Source: a virus
Length of the DNA stretch: 44,566 nt
Strand: one strand, 5' to 3'
Virus record (IMG/VR): IMGVR_UViG_3300032050_000245
Location: 1 to 44,566 of that record
Part shown: positions 17,701 through 26,146 of the stretch, piece by piece
Layout of the letters: the number at the start of each line of letters is the position of its first letter
Numbering within the stretch: the first letter of the stretch is position 1
Notes under the pieces: generated by a model
Database searches by the model: none
Told to the model about the DNA's origin: nothing
The model's input: the letters and a program-made list of their open reading frames with translations, nothing else
Translations under genes and position numbers: made by a program

Positions 17701-20049
17701 AGTACATTTGTAAGTGGTAAATCTGGTGGCGATTTTGAAGGAAAAAATCAATTAAGAGAAACAGCATTTAAGGTAGGTAATATCATTAATGGAATAGTAA
17801 GAGATTTCTTTAACGGCACTATTAAGTCATATTCTAATTACGCGGAAAATATGTCCCGTGACGATTACGATGATATTATTAGGCAATTACAAGACGTAAT
17901 TCAATATGCAAAAGACAAAGGATATTCTATTGTTACTAAGCCATTGATTATTGCAGACGATGTAAATAAAATTGCAGGTCAGCCAAACTTATTAATGGTT
18001 GATGAAAATGGTAAATTTTATGTTTACGATGTGGCTACATTAAGAAATACAAAAGGATTAGAAACAAAAGAGTTACTGAATAGAAGATACAAAGACAGAC
18101 CAACAAACGCCGAAAGAATATCTGCTCAAGTAAACATATTGGCTGATATTTTAAATAACAAATACGGATTAGAAGTAGGTAGAGTTGGGGTAATTCCTTT
18201 TGATGTAGATTATGAAGTTTTATCAAAAGATAAACCTGTTCAAATTACTCATGCGGTAAGAACTAAAAGAGTTGACTTTAAGCGTAAACAAATATTGAAA
18301 CCAACAGGCAAAACATCTACTGCGGAAGTAAAAGAAAAAGTAGAAGAAGTAAAACCTATTGAAAAGAAAGCAGAAGAAAAACCAAAAGAAGCTAAGCCTG
18401 CCGAGAAAGAAGTTGTTAAGGAAAAAGTAAAAACGGAAGAGGAAGAAGCGAAAGAGCAGTTAAAAGAAACCGAAAATTTATTATCAGGCGATGCTGAAAA
18501 AAATAGAAAAGCAGGCAAATTTGTAAAGAACGGAATTGAATTTGTAAGAAACAAAAAAGGCGAGGGAGAAAAAGGAAGTCAAGGTCAAGTTAGGTTTACT
18601 AATGAGGCAGGAGGAGCAGGAGTTGTTGTTCCGTTTAGGTATAAAATTATAGAAGCCGAAACGTTACAACCTTCTCATGAAGGAGGAATTAGAAACCCAT
18701 TACACTTTATTCCTGAAGCACAACCTAAAAACAGAAACGATGCGGGAAGTTTGCAAGCAGAAGATAGTTTTGCTGAAAATCCAAGATTTAATGAATTAGG
18801 CGAAAACACAAATGCTTACAGTGGAGCTCCAATAGTTAATGAAAGAAACGAAGTTATTCAAGGAAACAATCGTTCGGCAGGATTAAGAAAAGGTTATAAG
18901 CAAGGAAATGAAAAGTATAAAAACGATTTAGTTGATAATGCTGAAAAATTTGGATTTACTAAAGAGCAAGTATCTAAATTTAAAGAACCTATTCTTGTAA
19001 GAGAAACTGCTGTTACAGATGAATTTTCAATAGAGTTAGGAAACTACGATGCAAAAGATTTGGAAACAGGAGGTAAAAGAAGAATTGATTCTATTGCTGT
19101 TGTAAGAAGAATGCCTTTTGATGTAAAAGGTAAAATAGCAAACATATTATTTAGAGAAGAAGATAAAACATTAAATCAGGCTATTAGAGATAATATTAAG
19201 GATTTTATTAATTTAATTAATCCTTATTTGAATCAGGCGCAAAGAAACACTATATTCAAAGATGGTGAATTAACTGAAGCTGGAGCAAAAGATTTAGAAA
19301 GTGTAGTTCAACAATTTTTGTATGACGGCGGAGATGTTGCGTTACCTGAATTGTTTGAATCATTGTCTTATAATCAAAAGGAGGGAATTAAAAAATCGTT
19401 GCCAAATATATTTTCTGTTGGTTACGAAAAATCAATAATTCCTGAAATACAAGAAGCTATAATAGCTTTAAGTAGCTTTAATGCAAGTGGAGTTGATAAG
19501 ATCAACAATTGGTTAACTCAACAAGACATGTTCGCTGAAGGTAAAACTCCAAAAGAAATATATACTCCCGTTGCAATAGAGTTAGCTAAATCATTAAATT
19601 CTGCTACATCACAAAAACAAATACAAAAGATTTTTGCTGAATACGCAAGTTTAGTAAAGGATAAGCCTGCCGATATGTTTGATGAAGCAAAAAAGGGATT
19701 AACAAAAAAAGAAGGTATAAAACAAATATTTAACGTAGAATATGAAGAATCAAAAAAAATTAGTGAGAGAGGCGGTATTGAGATTGATAAAAAGCCGTCA
19801 GCCGAAGGAGGCGAAGATGTTGCCCAGCAAAAAGCAAAATCAGTCAAATCAATCTTTGATGAAGCCGTAAAGTTATTCTATAAGATACGCGGAACAGAAG
19901 GAGCTGCTAAAAAAAGAAATTTAACACAAGAACGTAAAGAACTTTTAAAAGAAAATCCTACTGTAAGGTTTATAGATAACAATATAAGTTCTATCTTTGA
20001 ACAATTAGAAAATAAAAACATTATTAAACGTAAGGGTAACTGCCCATAA
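14743..20049 (+). CDS. Large polyvalent-type virion protein with DdrB/ParB-like domain
   Basis: A protein of about 1,768 residues. The frame is open to a TTG at 14,737, but the ATG at 14,743 is the better start. Hydrophobic Ala/Gly segments near residues 325-380 and 480-500 (INSAAGGLIGGMGGSLF) could insert into membranes. Residues about 980-1,110 resemble a PD-(D/E)XK nuclease (VSTFVSGKSG..., then GQPNLLMVDENGKFYVYDVAT), but the usual D...D-x-K pattern is degraded (N, D, A), suggesting loss of cleavage. A Lys/Glu-rich linker spans about 1,186-1,245. Residues about 1,305-1,460 (SGAPIVNERNEVIQGNNRSAGLRKGY) match the DdrB-like ParB-superfamily domain of phage polyvalent proteins. It is probably injected with DNA. 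Confidence 0.65.
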   Translation: MGKKDVLNPIALQYGVTPKEENGEEENPIARDIRLGIIGGSRPTKIEELSLEELKQKNIEDFRQAEVQEEALRKDLDQYVGLNEQEKKYLIDKNLKGELKGADFSQTLFTMAGLMPEQQKVLTKDAKGNKIYADEKDMFDIIEEQKKDFNYDKLVSDLTSKTQTSSKNSYYMKDKGDGTLIAVPLAINEKPEAKDVKDAQVFSSLDDDAIGDSRLADIAKKAYNIIPSVAQGFISIPETVQGLVTGKTGGTYKLLKSILEESKFKTTQEYQKGILDTEKIDEFSDFLSKDVYDLSGDKILNTVVNVASSLAEFGLTRKMVPIKGKAGIFAAGIAMNIKEPLQAAEDAGVEGRGKYAVAATYALAASGLETFLGIEGKLFDDAATTAKKEMINKIIKDNVEVVGGKLTKESVENLYKETLKEIPSFYAKYAKNTVGDVTDEVVQNMMQNATQEIHDIVMRDEPEAAKFNTKFWSPKALGEYINSAAGGLIGGMGGSLFIKNKQSQTAYDAIKDGKENELKVQLTSGLKEGRLTQEDYDRAIFKIDSYKSYYEATKDRNVTDEEKRKIFDLTYEKENTKSGVERLKQNNPGGINDGLIAAKEQEVRDYTQQINDIWSTAEARTSESPVEEAKVEVPQWRTAMDDFSKEIGNKDKRQSINNSTRDQIQTVVGASPELNKLAEPFSVDFTSPHLPEESTIQIRNGILYEPYLVKQEGKEDVIETRQLPVYAMEDKDGGTWLFAVGQKTETGAEDVTYLIKLDEEGKYEGHQEFKYRTAKKNELTFDDIKPAFDKLGIQAASLTSEIKGIENIPQAEFEEVEEFEEIPEEKGIVESEQFKNVYEKVKAGVSKAKLKLLPNNTVGVTIDGEDVPFASQRYLNKEELPSGDVEVNVRVVENIDGKYGRGVLIETQEGVPLGYIRRAGKETGRVAAEKISPTEDVDIDVPVELSDVAKERLQQIEKDQENYELVEDELSRRYVNKKTGESYTSVSTFVSGKSGGDFEGKNQLRETAFKVGNIINGIVRDFFNGTIKSYSNYAENMSRDDYDDIIRQLQDVIQYAKDKGYSIVTKPLIIADDVNKIAGQPNLLMVDENGKFYVYDVATLRNTKGLETKELLNRRYKDRPTNAERISAQVNILADILNNKYGLEVGRVGVIPFDVDYEVLSKDKPVQITHAVRTKRVDFKRKQILKPTGKTSTAEVKEKVEEVKPIEKKAEEKPKEAKPAEKEVVKEKVKTEEEEAKEQLKETENLLSGDAEKNRKAGKFVKNGIEFVRNKKGEGEKGSQGQVRFTNEAGGAGVVVPFRYKIIEAETLQPSHEGGIRNPLHFIPEAQPKNRNDAGSLQAEDSFAENPRFNELGENTNAYSGAPIVNERNEVIQGNNRSAGLRKGYKQGNEKYKNDLVDNAEKFGFTKEQVSKFKEPILVRETAVTDEFSIELGNYDAKDLETGGKRRIDSIAVVRRMPFDVKGKIANILFREEDKTLNQAIRDNIKDFINLINPYLNQAQRNTIFKDGELTEAGAKDLESVVQQFLYDGGDVALPELFESLSYNQKEGIKKSLPNIFSVGYEKSIIPEIQEAIIALSSFNASGVDKINNWLTQQDMFAEGKTPKEIYTPVAIELAKSLNSATSQKQIQKIFAEYASLVKDKPADMFDEAKKGLTKKEGIKQIFNVEYEESKKISERGGIEIDKKPSAEGGEDVAQQKAKSVKSIFDEAVKLFYKIRGTEGAAKKRNLTQERKELLKENPTVRFIDNNISSIFEQLENKNIIKRKGNCP

Positions 20050-20060
20050 AATAAAACAAA

Positions 20061-20564
20061 ATGAAAAAACCTAAAAAATTACCACAAGAAATTGTAGATT
20101 TATTACTGCCAAGATTAAAGGACGAGTTTACTGCTTATTATCATTATAGGGCGCTTTCTAACTATTGTCAAGGTGTAGGGTTTATGAAGGCTGCAAAGTT
20201 CTTTCAGGGAGAATCTGATAACGAATTAGGACATGCTAAAAAGATTGAAAACTATTTAGTTGATTGGAATGTAAATCCACAATTACCAAAAATTGATGAA
20301 CCTAAGATTGAGTTCAAAGGATTGTTAGAAGGTATTGAAATGTCTTATAGTATTGAATACGCTTTGTACGAAGATTACGAAGATACATCAATGAAAATTT
20401 TCAAAGAGGGTGATGTTTGTACTTTTGACTTTTTACAATTTTTCAGAACCGAACAAACTGCTGCTGTTGCAGAATACTCTGATATGTTAAATATGTTAGA
20501 AGGAACTGATACTGCAAGTAAATTTGAATTATTAATGCTTGAAGAAAAATTATTTGGAGAATAA
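20061..20564 (+). CDS. Ferritin with a complete ferroxidase site
   Basis: A 167-residue four-helix ferritin. Iron ligands are at E22, E55, H58, E99 and Q132. The spacings are identical to those of E. coli FtnA (E17, E50, H53, E94, Q127), and FLQFFRTEQTAAVAEY matches the FtnA helix D motif. It should therefore oxidise and store iron as a 24-mer. It lies between two large presumed virion proteins, and its stop overlaps the start of the next gene (TAATG), so it is made with the late structural proteins. Whether it enters the virion is unknown. The alternatives, a Dps-like protein or rubrerythrin, fit the ligand spacing less well. Confidence 0.88.
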   Translation: MKKPKKLPQEIVDLLLPRLKDEFTAYYHYRALSNYCQGVGFMKAAKFFQGESDNELGHAKKIENYLVDWNVNPQLPKIDEPKIEFKGLLEGIEMSYSIEYALYEDYEDTSMKIFKEGDVCTFDFLQFFRTEQTAAVAEYSDMLNMLEGTDTASKFELLMLEEKLFGE

Positions 20565-23500
20565 TGGCTAATTGTATTATTGTATATAATGGCAAAGAAT
20601 ATGACTACGCTGCGTTCGCAACAATGTTGCACGATGGCTTATTGCAGAAATTTGTATCCGATAAAGCCGTAAATAAAAACGAGCTTAAAGGCGACAAAAC
20701 TTTCTTAAAAGAAGCTGTTAAACGTAGAGAGCAAGTTCGTGAGAAAATCAACAAAGTGGTTGATGCTCTTAAAAAAGCAAATCCTAATTTAGTAATAGAG
20801 GAGGACGAAACTATTGTTGATAAAGATGGTCAACCATTGGCGGGTATCGTTATGAAAGACAAAGACGGTAAAGTAGTAGTTAAGATTAATCCTAATTACG
20901 CCGGATTAGATACTCCTATTCACGAGGTAGGTCATATATTCATTGATGCCATTGGTTACGATAATAAAGTAATACAAGCTGCTATTAACCAACTAAAAGA
21001 TACTAAACTTTGGAATGATACAAAGAAAAGGTATCCTGAATTAAGTGAAAAGAATTTAGGCAAAGAGGTGTTGGCTGAAGCTATTGGTAGAGAAGGTGCT
21101 GACATATTTGAAAAAGACGAGCAAAAGAGTAAGTTCAAACAATTTTTGGATTACATCTTTGACAGGGTTAAGAGTTTATTTGGTATTCAAAAGAATCTTG
21201 CAAAAGAATTAGCTAAACAAGTATTGGCAGGTAAGTTTGAAGTTGCTGAATTAGAAGAAGAATCATACGAGCAAAGGACTGGTAAAACTCCTAAATTGAC
21301 GCGTTCTGAATTTTTCAGTAAGGCTTACGGAAGAGTAGGTATGCAGTTAGAAACATTTGAAACAGAAATTGCAAGACTTGAAAACAAATTAAGACAGACG
21401 CTTACTGTATCTGAAAGAAAAGAAACTCAAAAGAAATACGATATTGCTAAATCAAGATTAGAAGATTTTGAAAAGGCTTTTAAAAAATATTCATTTGATT
21501 ACAATAAGATAAACCGATTAAGGTTGTCGGAGGGTGATTTAGATAATAAGAGTTTAGACGAACTAACCGATTTATATAACTTAACGGTAGAGTTTGATCC
21601 TAATTCTGACAATGCCTTTTTAGCAGAGGTAAAATACAGAATAGCTTATTTAGTTTCTGAAAAACAAAGAGAGTTTTTAGAAAACAAAGGTGCGGATGTT
21701 TCTCGTGCTAAATTTGAAGATTTAAAAGGTAAGGACGTTATCATGAAGGCTTTAGGTCACATGAGTGAAGCTTTCCCTGAATTGCAGTCGTTAAGCAAAA
21801 TGTACGACAAGCAGGTTAATGATATGCAGACCGAAAGGAATGAGAAAAAACAAAAGTTACAAGAACTTGCGAAAGATGTTATTGCAGAAGAAAGTAAAAA
21901 CATAGGCGTTAAGGTTAAAGACTTTACAGTAGGTAACGCTCACAAATTCTTTGCGTGGATGGATGCGGGTAACGGAGAATATATTTCTATTGCAAAGGCA
22001 AGAAGTATGAGTGAGGCAAAAGGTAAGTTCTTAGAGTATATGTTAAAGCTCAAAGAAGATTACAAAGACTTACAAGAAAAAACTCCTGCTGGATATAGTC
22101 CTTTGGAGGTAATTATGACTGACCCTAGTGTTGTAGAGAAATTTGAATCAAGCGGAATAGTAGGCGCTGCGCAACAATATTTAGGTACAAACGAAAGATT
22201 ACGTCAAGTTAAAATAAAATACACTGATAGTAATGGTAAAACATCTTTAAAGACTTTTGGAGAAATAGAACAAGAGTTACAAAAAGATTCTAAGGCAGGT
22301 AAAATATCAAAAGCTATTGCAGTATCAAAATCACTTTATTACAACCGTAAAGCAAAGGCTTTATTGAAAAAAGGTGTAGATGAAAGTGGCGAAGAAATAA
22401 ACGCTTTACGTGCCGATTATATGCTTAATAAGCAAGGTAAGTTAGTCAATAAGTTTGGATTAAAAAGACCTGTTGATTTTGATTACTCACGTAATTTTTA
22501 TGCTGCTGCGGTGCAGTATATTGATGATATGACTTGGAATAAGTATATTCAACCAATAGTTCCTGTTGTAGAATCAATAGAGCATTTTAACAACACTACT
22601 GGTATTGATAGAGCGCCAAAACCAAACATTGTAAAATGGTTACAGATTTGGAAAAAGATGCACGTTTATCAAGAAAGACAAGACACTTTATTGCCTCCTG
22701 AAGTAAACTACTTAATGAGAACATTAAGACACATGACTTCATTAATACGATTAGGGTTTAACGCAAAAGCATCTTTAGTCAACTTAATAGCAGGTCAACA
22801 GAATAACTTCCGTGAATTAGGCGGTAAGGCATTGGTTAAAGGTCAATTAAGAATGTTAACGCCGACAAAAGGTGGAGCAATGAAATACTCTACTAAGGCA
22901 TTTAATATGGTTAAAAAATATAATGTTGTTTCTACTGATTACGATGAAAAAGCAACGGTATCTGCAACAGGTATTTTCAATACATTAGCTCAAGGATTAA
23001 CGGTATTAGCCGAACATAATATTCAGGGAGCAATGTTCTTAGGGCAATTTTCTACTGCTGAATGGAATGATTTTGATAGTCAAGGAAATTACAAAGGTAG
23101 TGATCCTAATATGGCTCAAAAGATTGAAGAATATAAGAAAAGAACTTCTGATACTCATGGTAAGTACGCTGCGAAAGATAGAAGAAACTTTGAGTATTTT
23201 GAATTAGGTAAATTTATCGGGCAGTTTAAAACATGGGTTCCTGATTGGTGGAAGCAAAGATTTGGTAGCCGATATATTGACAGGGACGGAAAAGAACATT
23301 ACGGAAGCTGGAGAGTTATTCAGTATGAGGGATTAAAGCAAATAAGAAAAGATATAGTTGACCCTGATTTTTGGAGGTCTGATAAGGCTTCAGCGGTTGC
23401 AATGAGAAAAAATTTAAGGTCTGCATTAATGATGGGAGCTTTATTAGCTGTATCATTAGGTGGCGATGACGATGAAAGAAAACGTAAAAAAGGCGATGTG

Positions 23501-23752
23501 CTTTCTCAATCAATAAACAACTTAACTTTTATATTCAATCCTGAACAAGCTAAATTTATGATTAAACAATCTGCGGCAGGTACAGGATTATTATATGACT
23601 TTATAGATGCTTTAGATAGCGGAATAAAAGCTGAAAGATATAAGTCAAAAACAAGTAAACACGACAAAGGTGACTTAGTAGCGTTTGATAAGGCTACAAG
23701 GTTAATACCGGGAACGAAAGTTATTAACGATATAACAGAAGAAAAAAAATAA
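20564..23752 (+). CDS. Polyvalent-type virion protein with zincin metallopeptidase domain
   Basis: A 1,062-residue protein. A metallopeptidase motif HEVGH (about residues 120-124, in TPIHEVGHIFIDAI) is followed near residue 170 by EVLAEAIGREG, which supplies the likely third Glu ligand. This matches the MPTase-PolyVal class. Long helical and coiled-coil regions occupy about 230-450. The C-terminal part has a MTSLIRLGFNAKASLVNLIAG segment and, near 945-960, ALMMGALLAVSLGG followed by DDDERKRKKG. These recall large polyvalent protein-associated domains. It is probably injected and acts on host or phage proteins. Coupled by TAATG to the ferritin gene. Confidence 0.65.
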   Translation: MANCIIVYNGKEYDYAAFATMLHDGLLQKFVSDKAVNKNELKGDKTFLKEAVKRREQVREKINKVVDALKKANPNLVIEEDETIVDKDGQPLAGIVMKDKDGKVVVKINPNYAGLDTPIHEVGHIFIDAIGYDNKVIQAAINQLKDTKLWNDTKKRYPELSEKNLGKEVLAEAIGREGADIFEKDEQKSKFKQFLDYIFDRVKSLFGIQKNLAKELAKQVLAGKFEVAELEEESYEQRTGKTPKLTRSEFFSKAYGRVGMQLETFETEIARLENKLRQTLTVSERKETQKKYDIAKSRLEDFEKAFKKYSFDYNKINRLRLSEGDLDNKSLDELTDLYNLTVEFDPNSDNAFLAEVKYRIAYLVSEKQREFLENKGADVSRAKFEDLKGKDVIMKALGHMSEAFPELQSLSKMYDKQVNDMQTERNEKKQKLQELAKDVIAEESKNIGVKVKDFTVGNAHKFFAWMDAGNGEYISIAKARSMSEAKGKFLEYMLKLKEDYKDLQEKTPAGYSPLEVIMTDPSVVEKFESSGIVGAAQQYLGTNERLRQVKIKYTDSNGKTSLKTFGEIEQELQKDSKAGKISKAIAVSKSLYYNRKAKALLKKGVDESGEEINALRADYMLNKQGKLVNKFGLKRPVDFDYSRNFYAAAVQYIDDMTWNKYIQPIVPVVESIEHFNNTTGIDRAPKPNIVKWLQIWKKMHVYQERQDTLLPPEVNYLMRTLRHMTSLIRLGFNAKASLVNLIAGQQNNFRELGGKALVKGQLRMLTPTKGGAMKYSTKAFNMVKKYNVVSTDYDEKATVSATGIFNTLAQGLTVLAEHNIQGAMFLGQFSTAEWNDFDSQGNYKGSDPNMAQKIEEYKKRTSDTHGKYAAKDRRNFEYFELGKFIGQFKTWVPDWWKQRFGSRYIDRDGKEHYGSWRVIQYEGLKQIRKDIVDPDFWRSDKASAVAMRKNLRSALMMGALLAVSLGGDDDERKRKKGDVLSQSINNLTFIFNPEQAKFMIKQSAAGTGLLYDFIDALDSGIKAERYKSKTSKHDKGDLVAFDKATRLIPGTKVINDITEEKK

Positions 23753-23768
23753 TTAATAAATTTGAAAC

Positions 23769-24431
23769 ATGGCATTAGTATTAAAATCAACTGTAACAGT
23801 AATAGATGGTTGTTACGGTTTTAACTTTATAGATAGTACAGGAGATTACTCCGAAGAAAATCCCGGAGGATACGGAGGCGATAATCCTAAAATAGACAGC
23901 GTTCTTAATTGCACGATAAAAGTTTATCCTCCAAACTCTACAATTCCTTATGTATTTTATTTTGAATGGGATAAATTTACATACAATTATACACTAGCTA
24001 CATTAACAAAGCCTGATGGAACTGTTGTAGATATTTTAGCGGATGTATCAAGTTTGTATTTTCCTTTTTCGGTAGATAACGAATTTGAAATAAAAGAAAC
24101 ATATTTAGACTACGAAGACAATACATCAATAATTGATGGCGCGTGGACTATAAATTATGAAATTATAGTTGAAGAAGGAGAAGATGTTGAAATTACTTAT
24201 TCTACTAACAGCTATCAATTAACAACTTGCGGTGCTTGCTGCTGTATTCAGAAATTATTCATTAATTTACCTGATTGCGGTTGTGACGATGGTTATTTTA
24301 GAACTGCTCAATTGGCGGACGCTTATTTGAACTCGGCTATTTATTCAGCTAACATGGGTTACATGGAAAGAGCTCAAAAGAATATAGATAAAGCAAATGA
24401 AATTTGTAGTGGTAATTGTAAAACGTGTTAA
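23769..24431 (+). CDS. Cys-rich tail protein candidate
   Basis: A 220-residue protein with a beta-rich N-terminal domain and a Cys-rich part (TTCGACCCIQKLFINLPDCGCDDG). A helical hairpin follows (FRTAQLADAYLNSAIYSANMGYMERAQKNIDKANEICSGNCKTC). The cysteine spacing suggests a bound metal or disulphides. The following gene product begins with a matching Cys-rich head, so the two may assemble. A TAAATTTG box lies four bases before the ATG. Not recognised as a family; a tail or fibre-base role is inferred from position. Confidence 0.5.
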   Translation: MALVLKSTVTVIDGCYGFNFIDSTGDYSEENPGGYGGDNPKIDSVLNCTIKVYPPNSTIPYVFYFEWDKFTYNYTLATLTKPDGTVVDILADVSSLYFPFSVDNEFEIKETYLDYEDNTSIIDGAWTINYEIIVEEGEDVEITYSTNSYQLTTCGACCCIQKLFINLPDCGCDDGYFRTAQLADAYLNSAIYSANMGYMERAQKNIDKANEICSGNCKTC

Positions 24432-24448
24432 TTTAAAAAATAAAAGAA

Positions 24449-25327
24449 ATGAGTTGTAGTTGTAATATTAGCTGTAATTGTAATACGGTAATTCAAAAAG
24501 GAGATATAGGACCTCAAGGTCCAATTGGTCCACAAGGACCGCAAGGGGTACAAGGTGAACAGGGCGAACCGGGTGAAAATGGAAATACAATATTGAACGG
24601 AACTACTGATCCTTTGTTTCAAGGAGAAATTGGTGATTTTTATATAAACACAGCTACCAATGAATTGTATGGTCCTAAAACAGAATCAGGATGGGGGAGC
24701 CCAACAAGTTTAATTGGTCCACAAGGTCCTCCGGGTCCAAGTGGAAATTGTTGTTTTGAATATGAAATAGGGGAATATGTAAGTGCTGAAGGCGGAGTAG
24801 TGTTTCATAGATGGTTATCAACTACTTCTTACGGTATTCCTGAAAACGGAACAGTTCAAAATTACTTAATTGTATCATTAGAAGACGTTTCTACAACAAT
24901 GGAATGGATAAACGTAGCTTTAGATACTACATATATATCAGGAGCAACAAGTAATTGGAACGGTGAATCAAACACGAACGCTATTATGACCGCAGGGGCA
25001 ACAAGTGGAGCTGCTTATGATTGCTCTAACTTTACAGGCGGAGGAAAATCTGATTGGTATTTACCTGCAATAGATGAAATGTGGAAATTATACAATAATA
25101 GATGGGAAGTTAATCGCGGATTAGCAAGTGTATCTCCAACAGCTTACGATTTAATAGGGTATAAAGTTAGTTATTGGACAAGTAATAATGATAGTAACGA
25201 TGCTACAACCGCTTATCTATTTTATACAGGACCAAGTTCTTCTCCGGGTAATCCTACTTTTCAGCAATTATTAAAGTCTGATTTATATGATGTAAGAGCA
25301 GTTAGAAAATTTACATTTACGCCTTAA
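24449..25327 (+). CDS. Collagen-like receptor-binding protein with Lcl/DUF1566 domain
   Basis: A 292-residue protein. A Cys-rich head (MSCSCNISCNCN) is followed by about eight Gly-X-Y triplets (residues about 15-40, GDIGPQGPIGPQGPQGVQGE onward). A spacer comes next, then a second short collagen stretch (GPQGPPGPSG) near residue 90. The C-terminal domain (about 160-290) carries GGGKSDWYLPAIDEMWKLY, SYWTSNN and LYDVRAVRKF, the signature of the DUF1566/Lcl C-terminal adhesin domain. This is a typical trimeric fibre with an adhesin tip, most likely the receptor-binding protein. Confidence 0.8.
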   Translation: MSCSCNISCNCNTVIQKGDIGPQGPIGPQGPQGVQGEQGEPGENGNTILNGTTDPLFQGEIGDFYINTATNELYGPKTESGWGSPTSLIGPQGPPGPSGNCCFEYEIGEYVSAEGGVVFHRWLSTTSYGIPENGTVQNYLIVSLEDVSTTMEWINVALDTTYISGATSNWNGESNTNAIMTAGATSGAAYDCSNFTGGGKSDWYLPAIDEMWKLYNNRWEVNRGLASVSPTAYDLIGYKVSYWTSNNDSNDATTAYLFYTGPSSSPGNPTFQQLLKSDLYDVRAVRKFTFTP

Positions 25328-25338
25328 TATAAATTAAT

Positions 25339-25653
25339 ATGTTTGAATACGTAAATCCTCAATTGCAAACAAGTACGGTAAATACTGTATTGATTCTTAA
25401 ATCATGGTTAGCAAATAAGTCTGTTGAAACAATAACAAAAGAGCAGATGGGTGAAGATATTTGTGAGTGTTGTAATGGTAAATTAGTATTAGCTACTAAA
25501 TACATTCAATATATGCAATGTTATCAATTTTCTTATTATGAAATAAATGAAGAAAAAGAATTGGTAATTGTAAATCCTTATAATTGTTTAACTGAAAAAG
25601 AGTTGAAAACTTTGTTAGAAAAATCTAATATACTTACTACACAGAAATGCTAA
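25339..25653 (+). CDS. Hypothetical protein ending the late operon
   Basis: A 104-residue protein, not recognised. It has a CECC pair near residue 38 and another Cys in YIQYMQCYQF, so it joins the Cys-rich style of the two preceding genes. It is the last rightward gene before the terminator. It could be a fibre assembly factor or a minor tail protein; there is no direct evidence. Confidence 0.5.
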   Translation: MFEYVNPQLQTSTVNTVLILKSWLANKSVETITKEQMGEDICECCNGKLVLATKYIQYMQCYQFSYYEINEEKELVIVNPYNCLTEKELKTLLEKSNILTTQKC

Positions 25654-25716
25654 AAAGTATTATCTTTGTAAAGATTTCTTCATAGTTGTTTTAATTAGAT
25701 TGATTAATTAGTTCTT

Positions 25717-25742
25717 AAAGCGGGGTTTATTCTCCGCTTTTT
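25717..25742 (+). terminator. Rho-independent terminator between convergent operons
   Basis: AAAGCGGGG (25717-25725) pairs with TCTCCGCTTT (to 25740) as a 9-bp stem with one G-U, a 6-nt loop and a T run on the plus strand. It ends the late rightward operon. The stop codon of the convergent HNH gene lies inside the hairpin loop. On the minus strand the stem is 7 bp with a weak U tract, so it may be partly bidirectional. The same core GCGGGG/CTCCGC is reused at 40,534-40,567. Confidence 0.8.
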
Positions 25743-26146
25743 GATTTATAATACTCTTCTTTAAGCATTTGAGCAATTTCTCTTTTTAAAGCGAATTTAG
25801 GATGGTTTCTGTCGCCAAACTCCCACTCTGAATGACAAGTGGCGCAAACTATAAACACGTTTCTTTTATCTAAACGGTAGGACGGATATGCACCTTTAGA
25901 TAGAATATGGCTAAAATTAATTGGAGATAAATTAAATATTGGAACTTTACAACATTGACAAACTGAATTTGTTTTTTTTGCTATTTCTTTAAATAAATCA
26001 ATTTCGCCTGTTTTCTTTTTAAACTTTATTTTAGGTTTAGATTTGCCTTTTTTTAGCTCATTACATCGCTTACAATAACCTTTCTTAACAACAATCATTC
26101 TTTGTTGTTTACATTCAATACAAGTGCTGTAATTAGGTTTAAACAT
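25727..26146 (-). CDS. HNH/NinG-like zinc endonuclease
   Basis: A 139-residue protein. An N-terminal zinc ribbon (TCIECK...YCKRCN) and a basic linker precede an HNH-like core. In that core CQCCKVPIF, then NFSHILSKGAYPS, then FIVCATCHSEWEFGDRNHP supply paired cysteines and histidines. This arrangement fits NinG/Rap-type recombination endonucleases or a phage HNH protein. The gene is coupled to rusA by TAATG, which supports a role in recombination or branch processing. Confidence 0.65.
   Translation of the reverse strand: MFKPNYSTCIECKQQRMIVVKKGYCKRCNELKKGKSKPKIKFKKKTGEIDLFKEIAKKTNSVCQCCKVPIFNLSPINFSHILSKGAYPSYRLDKRNVFIVCATCHSEWEFGDRNHPKFALKREIAQMLKEEYYKSKSGE

Noticed and set aside
18249-18554. 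Leftward Phe/Ser-rich ORF
   Set aside because: It is antisense to the Lys/Glu-rich linker of the large polyvalent protein.
25661-25668. TATCTTTG as a promoter for a second small RNA ending at 25,742
   Set aside because: The -7 box matches but no -33 TTTG lies 19-20 bases upstream, and it sits just after a gene stop; too weak to claim.
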